NCBI RefSeq assembly: GCF_000213055.1
Contig: NZ_CM001165.1
Coordinates: 5,912,945 to 5,976,944, forward strand
DNA from: Streptomyces sp. Tu6071
Lineage (GTDB): Bacteria; Actinomycetota; Actinomycetes; Streptomycetales; Streptomycetaceae
Direction of reading: 5' to 3'
DNA: 64,000 bases
In this document: piece by piece, positions 26,144 through 34,563 of the stretch
Layout of the letters: every line of letters begins with the position of its first letter
How positions within the stretch are numbered: position 1 is the first letter of the stretch
The notes under the pieces: generated by a model
The model's database searches: none
What the model was told of the DNA's origin: nothing
What the model saw: the letters and a program-made list of their open reading frames with translations, nothing else
Program-made: the position numbers and the translations under genes

Positions 26144-26206
26144 GACCCGCAGCTCAACTCATTCTGAAACGATCAGTTAGAACTCCCAACGGAATGAGCG
26201 TTCGAG

Positions 26207-26648
26207 TCAAAAGTCGGGCTCCCAGTGAAGGGAACCGGCTTGGGCTGGTGCTCTCAGCGCCTTCGTGAGGGCAGCGCGATCGGTGCCGGGCGGCAGGTCG
26301 ACCGACCCGAAGCCACTCGTGTTGCAGGGCAGCTTCAAGGACCTCGTACAGGTGCTCATGCAGCTGGTCCCGGTCTTTGTGCTCCGCGACGAGGGCGACG
26401 CGAAGCGTCCGGTCGCCGGACTTCTGCACCACCGAGGCGACCAGGTGGTTGGTATCGATGGTCACCACGTCGCGGTAGCAGATTCCGTACGTGAAAAACG
26501 GCAGACAGGCCACTTCGAATATGTCTTCGGTGAGCCGACGGGTCCACAACTGCTCGCGCCAGCCCTCCTGTCGCTCCGAGAGGTCAGCGTGAATCATGTA
26601 GTTGCTCGGAACCCGGCCGATGGGGTCCTCGTGCGTGATGATGGTGAT
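26207..26648 (-). pseudogene. DUF4265-like gene, frameshifted
   Basis: The product resembles small DUF4265 proteins: EQLWTRRLTEDIFEVACLPF, then GICYRDVVTIDTNHLVASVV and DRTLRVALV. After HLYEVLEAA the frame continues into unrelated Arg-rich sequence. The neighbouring frame gives a sensible ending (CNTSGFGSVDLPPGTD to HWEPDF, stop at 26207-26209). A deletion of two bases, or one added base, near 26323 therefore broke it. An AGGAGGG site precedes an ATC codon at 26648 where a start would be expected, suggesting start loss as well. DUF4265 genes often occur near toxin loci; an immunity-like origin is only a guess. Confidence 0.6.
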
Positions 26649-26705
26649 GGCGTCCCTCCTGGAGCAGGATCCCGACCTCAAGATCCTGCAACACGCTTCC
26701 CTGCT

Positions 26706-26930
26706 GGAACTTGGCGGGTCGCAAGCAGTCGTCGCCAGCAGATGAGCGCGCATCCCAGGGTGAGGAACGCCTCGTGGATGTCGTCTCGGATCTCCCAGCG
26801 GATGCGCAGGCGGGCGAAACCAGTGCAGGTGAGCGAACGCGCGCACCACGAACCGGCGTTGGGTGCCGAGTCCGAGCCGTGCTCCGTGCTGCGGCGGGCG
26901 ATCAGCATCTGCCTGCCTCCGGCGGTTCGG
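26706..26930 (-). pseudogene. Degenerate C-terminal remnant of another IS5-family transposase
   Basis: Pieces in two frames together read ARRSTEHGS, GLGTQRRFVVRAFAHLHWF and RLRIRWEIRDDIHEAFLTLG, then CALICWRRLL. This is the C-terminal end of an IS5 transposase, with the catalytic Glu replaced (FVVRAF instead of VVERAF). Frameshifts and the lost Glu mark it as dead. It differs from both intact transposases, so it records a third, older insertion. Confidence 0.7.
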
Positions 26931-27213
26931 GGCGGCCCCGGAGAATAGGGCCGGTCGAAAGATCGGAACCGCGCCCCGGTCGACTTGACCATCGGCGGGC
27001 GAGCCGTCGTGGCGCGCACCTTGGTGAACCTCCACAGTGCCGAGAAGGGGCATAGGCGGCCCGGCCAGAACCCCACGCGTGGCAGCGCCGTGGCAGGACG
27101 CCCTCGGACGCGGCGGCACGGGACGGACGCGCTGGACCGGCGCACGTGGTCTGATGAGGCAAAACAGCACTCGGCGGCATAACGTGGCACAAGAGAGCGC
27201 GATCTCTAACGGC

Positions 27214-27258
27214 CTCGTAATGCGTAGGTCTCGGGTTCGAAGCCCGAAAGCGGCTCCA
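27214..27258 (+). other. tRNA-Thr(CGU)-like 3' half, attachment-site-like
   Basis: Forty-five bases match the 3' half of a tRNA. They include an anticodon loop CTCGTAA (anticodon CGU, threonine), a T arm with 5-bp stem TCGGG/CCCGA and loop TTCGAAG, an acceptor strand and an encoded CCA. The upstream sequence does not fold into a D arm or pair with the acceptor, so it is not a complete tRNA. Site-specific integrases typically leave such 3'-half copies, so this is probably an att site of an integrated element. The first 20 bases recur exactly at 37170-37189. Confidence 0.7.
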
Positions 27259-27263
27259 CGGTG

Positions 27264-27300
27264 AACCCCAGGTCAGGCCTCTGACCTGGGGTTTCTTTTT
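27264..27300 (+). terminator. Rho-independent terminator after the tRNA-like segment
   Basis: A perfect 13-bp stem (27264-27276 with 27281-27293), a 4-base loop and a T-rich tail (TTTCTTTTT). It is placed six bases after the CCA, as for a real tRNA gene, so the integrated segment carried the tRNA terminator too. Confidence 0.9.
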
Positions 27301-27347
27301 CGGATGACCTTGGAATCTCGGCAAATCGGGCACCGTCCGCCTGTGCA

Positions 27348-27363
27348 TCGTAATGCGTAGGTC
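27348..27363 (+). repeat. Second att-like core repeat
   Basis: Sixteen bases, TCGTAATGCGTAGGTC, are identical to the core at 27215-27230 and 37171-37186. The following bases (GGAGGTTTGGTTTC) look like a decayed T arm of a different sequence, suggesting a second, older attachment event. Confidence 0.6.
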
Positions 27364-27830
27364 GGAGGTTTGGTTTCTGTGACGAGATCGACGATCCAAC
27401 GCTCTGACCTGGTCTTTTATCTGCCCGTAGGGGATGGAGCATGCTGGCGCAAAGGATCCCGGTGGACACCCGGTGGACAGCCGTGCGTGACACTCCATCA
27501 GGGGACTCTCGCTGGCCCTGGGGCGAGGGGGAAATCCACCGGTCGCCGATGGGACGACCGCGTCGTCGAGACTGTCCGGTCCTGACAGATCTCACGTCCG
27601 GCTCGGGTCTCGGCGAAGATTGGTCGTGAGAACGCTCCGTAGCTGATCTGAGGGCGCAGAAGGAGTGGCTGCGTCGGTGCATGCGGGAGCGTCGGCCCAT
27701 TTCAGAGCGAGATCAGCACTACAGGTTCGGTGCTCTCGTCGTCCCTGGATCTCAGGGTGCGCGGCCTGTTATCGAGCCGGGCGACGAGCGGCAAACGGTA
27801 TCAGTACGGCATAAGGTGCGCGTAGCATTA
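27364..27830. other. Gene-free stretch after the att-like repeats
   Basis: About 470 bp with no frame that looks coding. It contains GGTGGACACCCGGTGGACAG, and a similar GGTGGACGGGCGGTGGACAG lies just upstream of the 37.17-kb repeat. Both may therefore come from related element ends. Confidence 0.4.
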
Positions 27831-28133
27831 ATGGTCATGGATCTCGTGGCACGCGTACGCCGGGCGTTGGGTGAACAGGCTATCCACCCAACGGAGTTTG
27901 AACGCTGTGCCTGTGCGCTCCTGCAATCGCAGTACCCCGGTCTGTCCGCGGTTGAGGGCGGGCATGACTTCGGCCGCGACGCCGATATCTATTTTCCGTG
28001 GGGCCCCGAGGACCTGGACGCTCGTGGGCGTCTGCTTGTCACCACCGGTGATCCGGTGGCGAACCTGCGCACGGGCCTTCGCAGAATGCGCGAAGAGGGT
28101 GTGCAGGCCACTTCGGGTCGAAGGCGGAGCTGA
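27831..28133 (+). pseudogene. N-terminal fragment of an Mrr-like restriction endonuclease
   Basis: From ATG 27831 (or 27837) the frame reads like the start of an Mrr-type PD-(D/E)XK nuclease: HPTEFERCACALLQSQYPGL, then EGGHDFGRDADIYFPWG and RGRLLVTTGDPVANLRTGL. The region including GRDADI should hold the acidic active-site residue. Similarity ends at about 28100 (MREEG), where the sequence runs into the C-terminal half of a TetR regulator in another frame. The nuclease lacks its second half and is presumably inactive. Confidence 0.65.
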
Positions 28134-28606
28134 TGGCCGCGGTCGCCCGCCGCGTGATCGAGCCCATCAACGCGGCCCAGTGCGCAGGGCTCGACAAATT
28201 GCTCGCCCGGACCCCCGACCCATCGGTCGGCGAACTGGTGGAGGCATTCGCGGGGCCGCTGTTCGACGAGATGTCGGCCGGCGGCGCGGGCGGCGCCCGG
28301 ACGTCCCGGCTGATCGTGACGATCCTCAGCGACCCGGCCGAGGAGGCGCGCGCCTGGACCGGCCCGGGCGAGGACATGGTCCGCGAGCGCTACCTCGCGG
28401 CCTTCGCGCGCGTACTGCCCGGCCTTTCCCCGGAGGAGCTGCGGTTCCGGATGCGGGGGATCCTTGCCGTGACGGCCGTCGACCGCCTCGAGGTCCACCA
28501 GCAGCCCTCCCCGGGTTGCACGTCCCCGGTAGCGGGCGAGGCAGCCCGGCGATGGGCGATCACGTTCCTGATGGCAGCGATGAGTGCGCCACCGACCCGG
28601 ACCTGA
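28109..28606 (+). pseudogene. TetR-family regulator lacking its DNA-binding N-terminus
   Basis: The frame begins at the end of the TetR helix-turn-helix (HFGSKAELMAAVARRVIEP) and continues through about 155 residues of a TetR C-terminal ligand/dimer domain (FAGPLFDEM, SRLIVTILSDPAEE, RERYLAAFARVLP, FRMRGILAVTAVDRL). The helix-turn-helix itself is gone, replaced by the Mrr fragment. Translation could start at ATG 28133, but the product could not bind DNA. Part of a patchwork of truncated genes next to the att-like repeats. Confidence 0.75.
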
Positions 28607-28653
28607 CGATCCGAGGCTGACGCTGACGGCGCGGGGCGGGCGGCGTTCACCCT

Positions 28654-28870
28654 GTGGACGAGAGTCAACTGGCCCTGACCCGAATGCCGAAGAAGTACCG
28701 GCGCGGACGGCAGACCCTGATATGCACCGACTCCGCGGGCGGCACCCACGATTTCGTCGCCCTGGTTCGCCCGGCGGGGACGGTGGCTGTCCTACTCGGT
28801 CGGCGTGGTGATCATCGAGGCGATCCACCAGCACGTGCTGAAGTTTCCGGCATCGGCCTGGAGGGAGTAG
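28654..28870 (+). pseudogene. IS1380-type transposase fragment, frameshifted
   Basis: The first frame gives LICTDSAGGTHDFVA, the diagnostic DSAGG catalytic block of IS1380-family transposases. After an apparent one-base insertion near 28759 the next frame gives RRGRWLSYSVGVVIIEAIHQ and HVLKFPASAW, then a stop at 28868-28870. Only a small internal part of a normal ~460-residue transposase remains. Confidence 0.7.
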
Positions 28871-29003
28871 TAGCGGCAACGCCGCATGCCGTGTGTGGGC
28901 GAACACGTTGATCGTGCCCTCGGCTCCGGAGCGGACCGCTTGGCGGGTCCTCCGCTCGGGCGTCGGTTGCTCGGCACGTACTCACCAGCCGGTGCCAGAT
29001 ACC

Positions 29004-29618
29004 TCAGGTGATCAGACCGGCGCTGGTCAGCCAGATGTGTTCGCATGTCTCCGACGCCTCCTGAAGGTTCTCGCGGGATTCCTGTGAGGCGTGGTAGAAG
29101 GTCCGCTCGATCATCCAGCACAGGGCGCTTGCCATCGCCGGGGCCTGGTCTGGCGCGGTGCCGGCCTGGATGCCGGCGCGTTCGAGGACGGCGGTGATGG
29201 CCGCGATGAACAGGTCGGCCGTGTGATTCCACAGCTCGCCGATCTCCGGCACGGTCAGCGACAGGTCGATCGCCGTGCGCATGACCAGGCCGTGCTCGTT
29301 CCACAGCTCGACCGTGCGCCCCATGGCTGCCGCGATGGCCCGGCGCGGCTCGTCGGCCTCCGCGGTGGCCCTCGACCGCTCCCACAGGTGCTCGACGGTT
29401 CGAGCGACGAGTGCCGTGACCACTTCTTGCTTGGAGCCGAAGTAGAAGTACAGCGCGCCGCGGGTGATGCCGGCGCCCTGGGCGATGTCGCCGACGGTCA
29501 TGGCGTCGTATCCCTTGTCCGCCAGCAGGGCCTCGCAGGTGTCGAGGATGGCCCGCTCCCGGACGTCGCCCTTGCGTTCGGCGGCGCGACGGCTTCGTGC
29601 GGGGTGGTGGCCGGGCAT
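29004..29618 (-). CDS. TetR-family transcriptional repressor
   Basis: A 204-residue regulator. The helix-turn-helix occupies about residues 22-68 (ILDTCEALLADKGYDAMTV, then GDIAQGAGITRGALYFYFGS) and a ligand-binding C-terminal domain follows. The frame is open upstream to 29669, but ATG 29618 overlaps the SDR stop by one base (TGATG), which fixes the start and implies coupling. It probably represses its own operon through the short palindrome upstream of the SDR gene; the SDR substrate or product may be the inducer. That is inference from gene order. Confidence 0.85.
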   Translation of the reverse strand: MPGHHPARSRRAAERKGDVRERAILDTCEALLADKGYDAMTVGDIAQGAGITRGALYFYFGSKQEVVTALVARTVEHLWERSRATAEADEPRRAIAAAMGRTVELWNEHGLVMRTAIDLSLTVPEIGELWNHTADLFIAAITAVLERAGIQAGTAPDQAPAMASALCWMIERTFYHASQESRENLQEASETCEHIWLTSAGLIT

Positions 29619-30466
29619 CAGAGCTGCGCGCCGTCGGCGAAGTCGGTCGTACGAGAGAGGGCCTTCCACGCGCGGATGTCCTCGTTCACGGCCGTGCGCG
29701 CGGCGGTGACCAGTCGCAGCGCGTCCGAACCCAGGACGAGGTGGGCCGGCGGCTGCTCGACCGACGCGATGTGGACGACCGCTTCCCCGGCCTTGGCCGG
29801 ATTGCCCAGCTGGTTGCCGCTGGCCTTCTGTCGGGCCTCACGGATGGGGGCGAACAGCTCGTCGTAATCGTCGACGGTCCGCGCGGCGCGTGTCATGGAC
29901 CGTCCGGCCCAGTCGGTGCGGAAGGAGCCGGGCTCGATCGCCGTCACGTGGATGCCGAACTGCGCGACCTCCTTGCCCAGGGCCTCGAGGATGCCTTCCA
30001 GGGCGAACTTGCTGCCGCAGTAGGCGGACATGCCGGGCACGGCCATGAGTCCGCCCATGGAGGTGACGGCCATCAGGTGTCCGCGGCGGCGTGCGCGCAT
30101 GTGGGGCAGCGCCGCCCGCAGGGTGGCCACCGCCCCGAACACGTTGACCTCGAACTGCCGCCGCACCTCGGCCAGTGGGGTTTCCTCGAAGGTTCCCTCC
30201 AGGCCGTAGCCGGCGTTGGCGACGACGACGTCCAGGGAACCGACGCTGCGCTCGACCTCCGCGACCACGCCGGAAACGGCATCATCGTCGGTCACGTCCA
30301 GGATGCGGCCATGAGCGTGCCCGGACCTGAGTTCCTCGAAGGCCTGCAGATCCTTCTCGGAGCGGACGGTGCCGACCACGGTGTGCCCGGCAGCCAGGGC
30401 GGCTTGCGCGAAAGCGCGCCCCAGGCCCGTGCTCACGCCGGTGATGAGCCAGTTCTGCTTCTGCAC
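29618..30466 (-). CDS. Short-chain dehydrogenase/reductase
   Basis: A 282-residue classical SDR that should oxidise or reduce a small alcohol or carbonyl with NAD(P). Cofactor motif TGVSTGLG at residues 9-16, NAG at 84-86, and active-site Ser136, Tyr149 and Lys153 (AYCGSK) are all present. Arg35 after beta-2 suggests NADP(H). GTG start at 30466 with GGAGG five bases upstream. First gene of a two-gene operon with the TetR regulator. The substrate cannot be told; close relatives are annotated only as oxidoreductases. Confidence 0.9.
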   Translation of the reverse strand: MQKQNWLITGVSTGLGRAFAQAALAAGHTVVGTVRSEKDLQAFEELRSGHAHGRILDVTDDDAVSGVVAEVERSVGSLDVVVANAGYGLEGTFEETPLAEVRRQFEVNVFGAVATLRAALPHMRARRRGHLMAVTSMGGLMAVPGMSAYCGSKFALEGILEALGKEVAQFGIHVTAIEPGSFRTDWAGRSMTRAARTVDDYDELFAPIREARQKASGNQLGNPAKAGEAVVHIASVEQPPAHLVLGSDALRLVTAARTAVNEDIRAWKALSRTTDFADGAQL

Positions 30467-30522
30467 TGTTCCTCCAGCAAGTCTTGCGAGGAGAGCCGGG
30501 TCGCTCCCTTCAGCAATAAAGT

Positions 30523-30535
30523 CTACACGGTGTCG
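30523..30535. promoter_or_regulatory. Candidate TetR operator upstream of the SDR-TetR operon
   Basis: The sequence CTACACGGTGTCG contains a 9-base palindrome (ACAC-G-GTGT) about 60 bp upstream of the SDR start, in an AT-richer stretch suited to a promoter. Short symmetric sites of this kind are typical TetR targets, but only position and symmetry support this one. Confidence 0.4.
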
Positions 30536-30970
30536 ATTTTTCTCGTTACTGCGTCGATTGTGGCGAGCCTCGCAGGATGGGGTGGGTTTTCAAGGTCACT
30601 CACGTTCCGCGCATCGCCCGGATCGGCGCCGTCAAGGTCCAGCACTCAGGCTGTCGACCGGGTTGGCGACGGATAAGGTCCGATCTGCCGCACGGGGAGG
30701 ATCCTTTGGCGGTGACTCGGCCTACGTGCGAGGTCCGCCGGTTGGGCAGCCTCCTCGCGGCTCACCGGGCGGGTGGCGCGCAGGTCCTCGGTGTCGTGGT
30801 GGATGCCTGTCGGCAGGCAGGCGGTCTGTAGCGGGTCAGACCACCGGACGGCCATGGACCGTCCGGAACTGGGTTGCGGCGTCGTCGCTGCTGAGTGGGT
30901 TCTGCGAGGTGACGTGAAGTGGCTCTTTGGAGTGACGAGGACCTGTGCGCGAGGCCGTAGTGTCGGACGG
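30536..30970. other. Divergent intergenic region, SDR operon to histidine kinase
   Basis: About 435 bp. The histidine-kinase frame is open upstream from 30773, but no start before 30971 gives a kinase-like N-terminus. I see no clear gene or hairpin. Promoters for both directions are expected here. Confidence 0.35.
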
Positions 30971-32164
30971 ATGAGAGTGAGGGACGGCAGGTGGCCCGGC
31001 TGGAGTGCCGATGCCGGGCTGGTCGTACTGACGTTTGTGCCGGCGCTGCTGTCGCAGCCGTACGTGGACACTTCCGGGCCGGCCTGGGTATCGCTCATGG
31101 CGTACGAGGCGGTGGGCGTGGTGGTCCTGCTGTTGCGGCGCCGACTGCCGGCCACCGCCTTCGTCGTGGGTTTCGGGGCTCTTCTGGTGGCGCTGGTGGG
31201 GAGTGCGGGCGAGGGGGCCAAGCTGTCGCCGCTGGTCTTCCTGCCATTGGCGGTGCTGCTTTACAACCTGGGCCACCACGGCGTGCACTGGCGGCGGACC
31301 GTAGCGGCGGTTCTCGGCGTCAGCGTGCTGAGCGCGGCCGGTCTGTGGGTGAACCGGATGACGACCGACTCCGGCGACTTCCAGGGCGGACTGGACGTCC
31401 TCGCCGCTCTGGCGCCGATGCCGCTGGCCTGGGTGATGGGGTTCGCCGCGCGCACCCGGCAGGAACTGCTGGTCGCGGCCGAGCGACGGGCGGCCGACGC
31501 GCGCCGGGCGCGGGACCTGGAGGCGGCGCAGGCCACGCAGCGCGAGCGGACACGGATCGCGGGCGAGATGCACGACGTGGTCGCGCACTCGCTGACCCTG
31601 CTTGTCGTGCACGCGGAGACGCTGCGGGCCCGCGGCGGCGAGCTGCCCGACTGGGCCCGTGCCCAGGTCGACGGCCTTGCCGCGGCGGGCCGGCAGAGCA
31701 GCGGCGAGCTGCGTGACCTGCTGCGGATGTTGCGCGGCCCGGCGGACGCCGTCCCGCTCCAGCCCGTGCCGGACCTCGGTGAGCTGGAGGCGCTGCTGGA
31801 CAGCCACCGTGCCGTTGGCGGAACGGGCGGGCTGGCGATGGACGTCGCGCTGGAGTCCGTACCGGGACCGGTTCAGCTGGTGGTGTACCGCGTCGTGCAG
31901 GAGGCACTGGTCAACGCACGCCGGTACGCGCCCGGAGCGCCCGTCCAGGTGACCGTCCGCGGGAAGGACGGCGGTGAGCTGCGGTGTGAGGTCGTGAACG
32001 GCCGCGGGGTGCGGCGGGCCGCGGCCGGCGTGGGCATCGGGCTCGGCCTGGTCAGCATGGAGGAGCGGGTGGGCGCGCTGGGCGGCGAACTCGCCGCGGG
32101 CCCGACCGGTGACGGCGGCTTCCGCGTCGCAGCGACTATTCCGTGGGCGTACGCGGATGCCTGA
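30971..32164 (+). CDS. NarL/DesK-type sensor histidine kinase
   Basis: About 397 residues starting at ATG 30971. The first ~160 residues contain five or six hydrophobic segments, a membrane sensor. The HisKA_3 dimerisation domain has the phospho-acceptor His201 in AGEMHDVVAHSLTLLVVHAE. The HATPase_c domain has an N box (QEALVNARRYAPG), and its final Gly-rich box is GLGLVSMEERVGALGG. The stop overlaps the response-regulator start by eight bases, so the two are a cognate pair. The stimulus is unknown; few extracellular residues suggest sensing within the membrane. Confidence 0.9.
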   Translation: MRVRDGRWPGWSADAGLVVLTFVPALLSQPYVDTSGPAWVSLMAYEAVGVVVLLLRRRLPATAFVVGFGALLVALVGSAGEGAKLSPLVFLPLAVLLYNLGHHGVHWRRTVAAVLGVSVLSAAGLWVNRMTTDSGDFQGGLDVLAALAPMPLAWVMGFAARTRQELLVAAERRAADARRARDLEAAQATQRERTRIAGEMHDVVAHSLTLLVVHAETLRARGGELPDWARAQVDGLAAAGRQSSGELRDLLRMLRGPADAVPLQPVPDLGELEALLDSHRAVGGTGGLAMDVALESVPGPVQLVVYRVVQEALVNARRYAPGAPVQVTVRGKDGGELRCEVVNGRGVRRAAAGVGIGLGLVSMEERVGALGGELAAGPTGDGGFRVAATIPWAYADA

Positions 32165-32822
32165 GCAGATCAGCGTGCTCGTCGTGGACGACGAGCCGGT
32201 CATCCGTGCCGGACTGAGCGCGATCCTGGACAGTCAGGCGGACATCACCGTGGCGGGCACCGCGGACGACGGTGAGGAAGCCGTCGAGGCGTGCGCGCGG
32301 CTACGGCCTGATGTGCTGCTGATGGACATCCGGATGCCGCGCCGCGACGGACTGTGGGCGCTGGCCGAGCTGGGCCGCCGGGGGCTGCTCGGGCCGGGGC
32401 GCAGCCGGGCTCTCATGCTGACCACGTTCGACCTGGACGCCTACGTCGACGATGCGCTGGCGGCTGGGGCTTCCGGCTTCCTACTGAAGAACAGTTCGTA
32501 CGAAGAACTGACCGGGGCCGTGCGTGCCGCGGCTGCCGGGCACAGCGCGCTGAGCCCGGCAGTGACCCAGCGGATCATCGAGGGCCATCTCAGCGGCCGG
32601 CGCCGGCCCAGCGACCAGGATCTGGCCCGGCTGCGGGACCTGACCGAGCGGGAGGTCGACGTGCTGCGTCTGATCCGGGACGGGCTGAGCAACGCCGAGA
32701 TCGCCGACCGGCTTGTCGTCAGCCTGCACACGGTCAAGACGCACGTCAGCCGCGTGCTCACGAAGACCGGCTGCCAGAGCCGCGCGCAGGCGGCGGTGCT
32801 GGCCAGGAACACCCTGACCTGA
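32157..32822 (+). CDS. NarL/LuxR-family response regulator
   Basis: A 221-residue regulator starting at ATG 32157, overlapping the kinase gene. The receiver domain has acidic residues Asp11/Asp12, phospho-acceptor Asp57 (LLMDIRMPR) and the TTFD and KNSS switch motifs. A LuxR-type helix-turn-helix covers about residues 155-210 (LTEREVDVLRLIRDGLSN, EIADRLVVSLHTVKTHVSR). It probably controls nearby genes such as the lipoprotein 220 bp downstream; that link is inferred from distance and direction only. Confidence 0.9.
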   Translation: MPEQISVLVVDDEPVIRAGLSAILDSQADITVAGTADDGEEAVEACARLRPDVLLMDIRMPRRDGLWALAELGRRGLLGPGRSRALMLTTFDLDAYVDDALAAGASGFLLKNSSYEELTGAVRAAAAGHSALSPAVTQRIIEGHLSGRRRPSDQDLARLRDLTEREVDVLRLIRDGLSNAEIADRLVVSLHTVKTHVSRVLTKTGCQSRAQAAVLARNTLT

Positions 32823-33042
32823 CCTTGGTCGGAGGGCGGGCCGGCGTGGCGCCGTACCCCGCGAAGTCATTCCTTGGAGTGAGCCCGCGCCGGTGGGAAG
32901 CCCGACTTCGAGCGATGTGCCGGCGGCGCGCCACTGACTGAATGGACGGTGTGCGCGGGACCCGTCGAACGGCCGCCCATCAGGCGGTCGCCCGGTCCCT
33001 CGACGCACACAGCACATCGTTACGCGCCGAAGGGAACTTCCC

Positions 33043-34335
33043 ATGTCCGCACCAACACTGTCCCGCCAGCACCGAATCCGCCGCGGAGCGCTGATCATCG
33101 CCTTGACGACCTGCCTGGGCGCGGCGCTCGTGAGCTGCTCGGACGAGGCCGAACCGGCGGCCGGGCAGAGCGCGGCGAGCCCGGCGGCCGACACGCAGCT
33201 GGCCCGTCTCACGCAGCAGGCGGCCGACACCGGCTCCCTGGGCGTCATCGTCCGGGTCGACTCCGGCGACGGGAAGCCCGTCGAGATCGCCAAGCAGGCC
33301 GCTTGGACCAAGGACGACCACCGCCTCGCCGCCGGCGACCGGTTCCGAGTCGGATCCAACACCAAGACGGTCACCGCCACCCTCGTCCTGCAGCAGGTCG
33401 CCCAGCAGAAGATCAGCCTCGACGACACGGTCGAGAAGTGGCTGCCCGGCCTGGTCAAGGGCGGTGGGCACATCACCGTACGGATGCTGCTCAACCACAC
33501 CAGCGGCCTGGGCGACTTCCTGCTGACCCCGCAATTCCTGCCCTCCCTCACCGGCCAGGAGAAGCGCACCTGGACGCCGCAGGAACTGCTCGCCATCACG
33601 CCCGAGCAGGACCCGCCGGCCGAGCCCGGCGAGACGTACTCCTACAGCAACGCCAATTACGAAGCGCTCGGGCTGATCCTGGAGAAGGCCACCGGGAGCA
33701 GTCTGGCCGAGCTGATCGAGCAGAAGATCACCAAGCCGCTGGGCATGAAGGACTCCTACCTCGCCACGAACGCAGACTGGGGCACCGGTAAAAACAGAGG
33801 CAAGCAGCACGTCACCGGCTACGAGCCGGACGCCGCGCGACTGAAGCAGATCCTGTCCGCAACCGTGGACCTGCCCGAAGGCGTCGGGTTCGCCGGACCC
33901 GAACGTCCCGACGACAACGTCGACACCGCCGCCATCGACCCGAGCTGGTCGTGGGCGGCAGGCGGCATGGTCTCCACCGCGGCGGACTGGCAGACGTTCC
34001 TCACCGCGCTGAACTCCGGCGAGTTGCTGCCCGAAACCCAGCTGAAGCAGATGCGGACCACCGTGGACGCGCCTGAGGAAGGCGGCGGCTACGGACTGGG
34101 GCTGATGCGGGTGGACACGGCCTGCGGCACGGTCTGGGGTCACACCGGCGGTCTGCCCGGCTACTCCAGTGAGATCTACACCGACGCCACCGGCACCCGC
34201 AGCGTCGCGGTCCTCACAAGTACGAACTTCGGCATCAAGGAAAAGAAGGCCGCCGCCACGAACAAGGCCCTCGTCGACGCCGCGACCTGCCAGATGCTCG
34301 GCAAGCCCCAGCCCTCGGACAGCCCGACCGGTTGA
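33043..34335 (+). CDS. Serine beta-lactamase-like/D-Ala-D-Ala peptidase-like lipoprotein
   Basis: A 430-residue lipoprotein of the class C beta-lactamase/DD-peptidase superfamily. The signal peptide ends in lipobox LVSC with Cys32, so it should be anchored outside the membrane. Catalytic motifs: Ser105-x-x-Lys108 (GSNTK), Tyr201-Ser-Asn203, and the HTG box at 367-369 (WGHTGGLPGYSSE). Relatives include D-aminopeptidases, esterases and penicillin-binding-like enzymes, so neither the substrate nor a resistance role can be assigned. It follows a two-component system on the same strand, 220 bp downstream. Confidence 0.9.
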   Translation: MSAPTLSRQHRIRRGALIIALTTCLGAALVSCSDEAEPAAGQSAASPAADTQLARLTQQAADTGSLGVIVRVDSGDGKPVEIAKQAAWTKDDHRLAAGDRFRVGSNTKTVTATLVLQQVAQQKISLDDTVEKWLPGLVKGGGHITVRMLLNHTSGLGDFLLTPQFLPSLTGQEKRTWTPQELLAITPEQDPPAEPGETYSYSNANYEALGLILEKATGSSLAELIEQKITKPLGMKDSYLATNADWGTGKNRGKQHVTGYEPDAARLKQILSATVDLPEGVGFAGPERPDDNVDTAAIDPSWSWAAGGMVSTAADWQTFLTALNSGELLPETQLKQMRTTVDAPEEGGGYGLGLMRVDTACGTVWGHTGGLPGYSSEIYTDATGTRSVAVLTSTNFGIKEKKAAATNKALVDAATCQMLGKPQPSDSPTG

Positions 34336-34563
34336 CGGCCGCGGACATTGGCCGCATCCGCCTTCGCCGGCGGCCGCCTCGCTGCTGACCTGTACGAGAC
34401 GCGCGCCATTACGCGCGTTCTGCACAGGAGGCCGGACGAGCCGCGTCCCGCTCGACCTCCCGGGCATCGGCACCACAGACCGGCACCGGCGGAACAGCGG
34501 GGTTCGTTCCCATCGAGCGAACCTTGGTGGAAGCAGCCGCCAGGGACTTTGAGCCGGACGTCC

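Larger units (their letters stand above)
24737..26176. mobile_element. 1.44-kb IS5-family element carrying a passenger gene
   Basis: The outer ends read CTGATCGTTTCACAATGAG on the left and, reverse-complemented, CTGATCGTTTCAGAATGAG on the right: 18 of 19 identical. Each end is flanked by TTA (24734-24736 and 26177-26179), a 3-bp TNA-type target duplication known in part of the IS5 family. Inside are a transposase on the minus strand and a 161-residue gene on the plus strand, convergent and 4 bp apart. A normal element of this type is about 0.85-0.9 kb, so the extra ~0.5 kb is the passenger gene. Confidence 0.85.

Noticed and set aside
27181..27258. A complete tRNA gene ending in the encoded CCA at 27258
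   Set aside because: Only the 3' half folds. The 5' half has no D arm, the anticodon stem has mismatches, and no upstream segment pairs with the acceptor strand.
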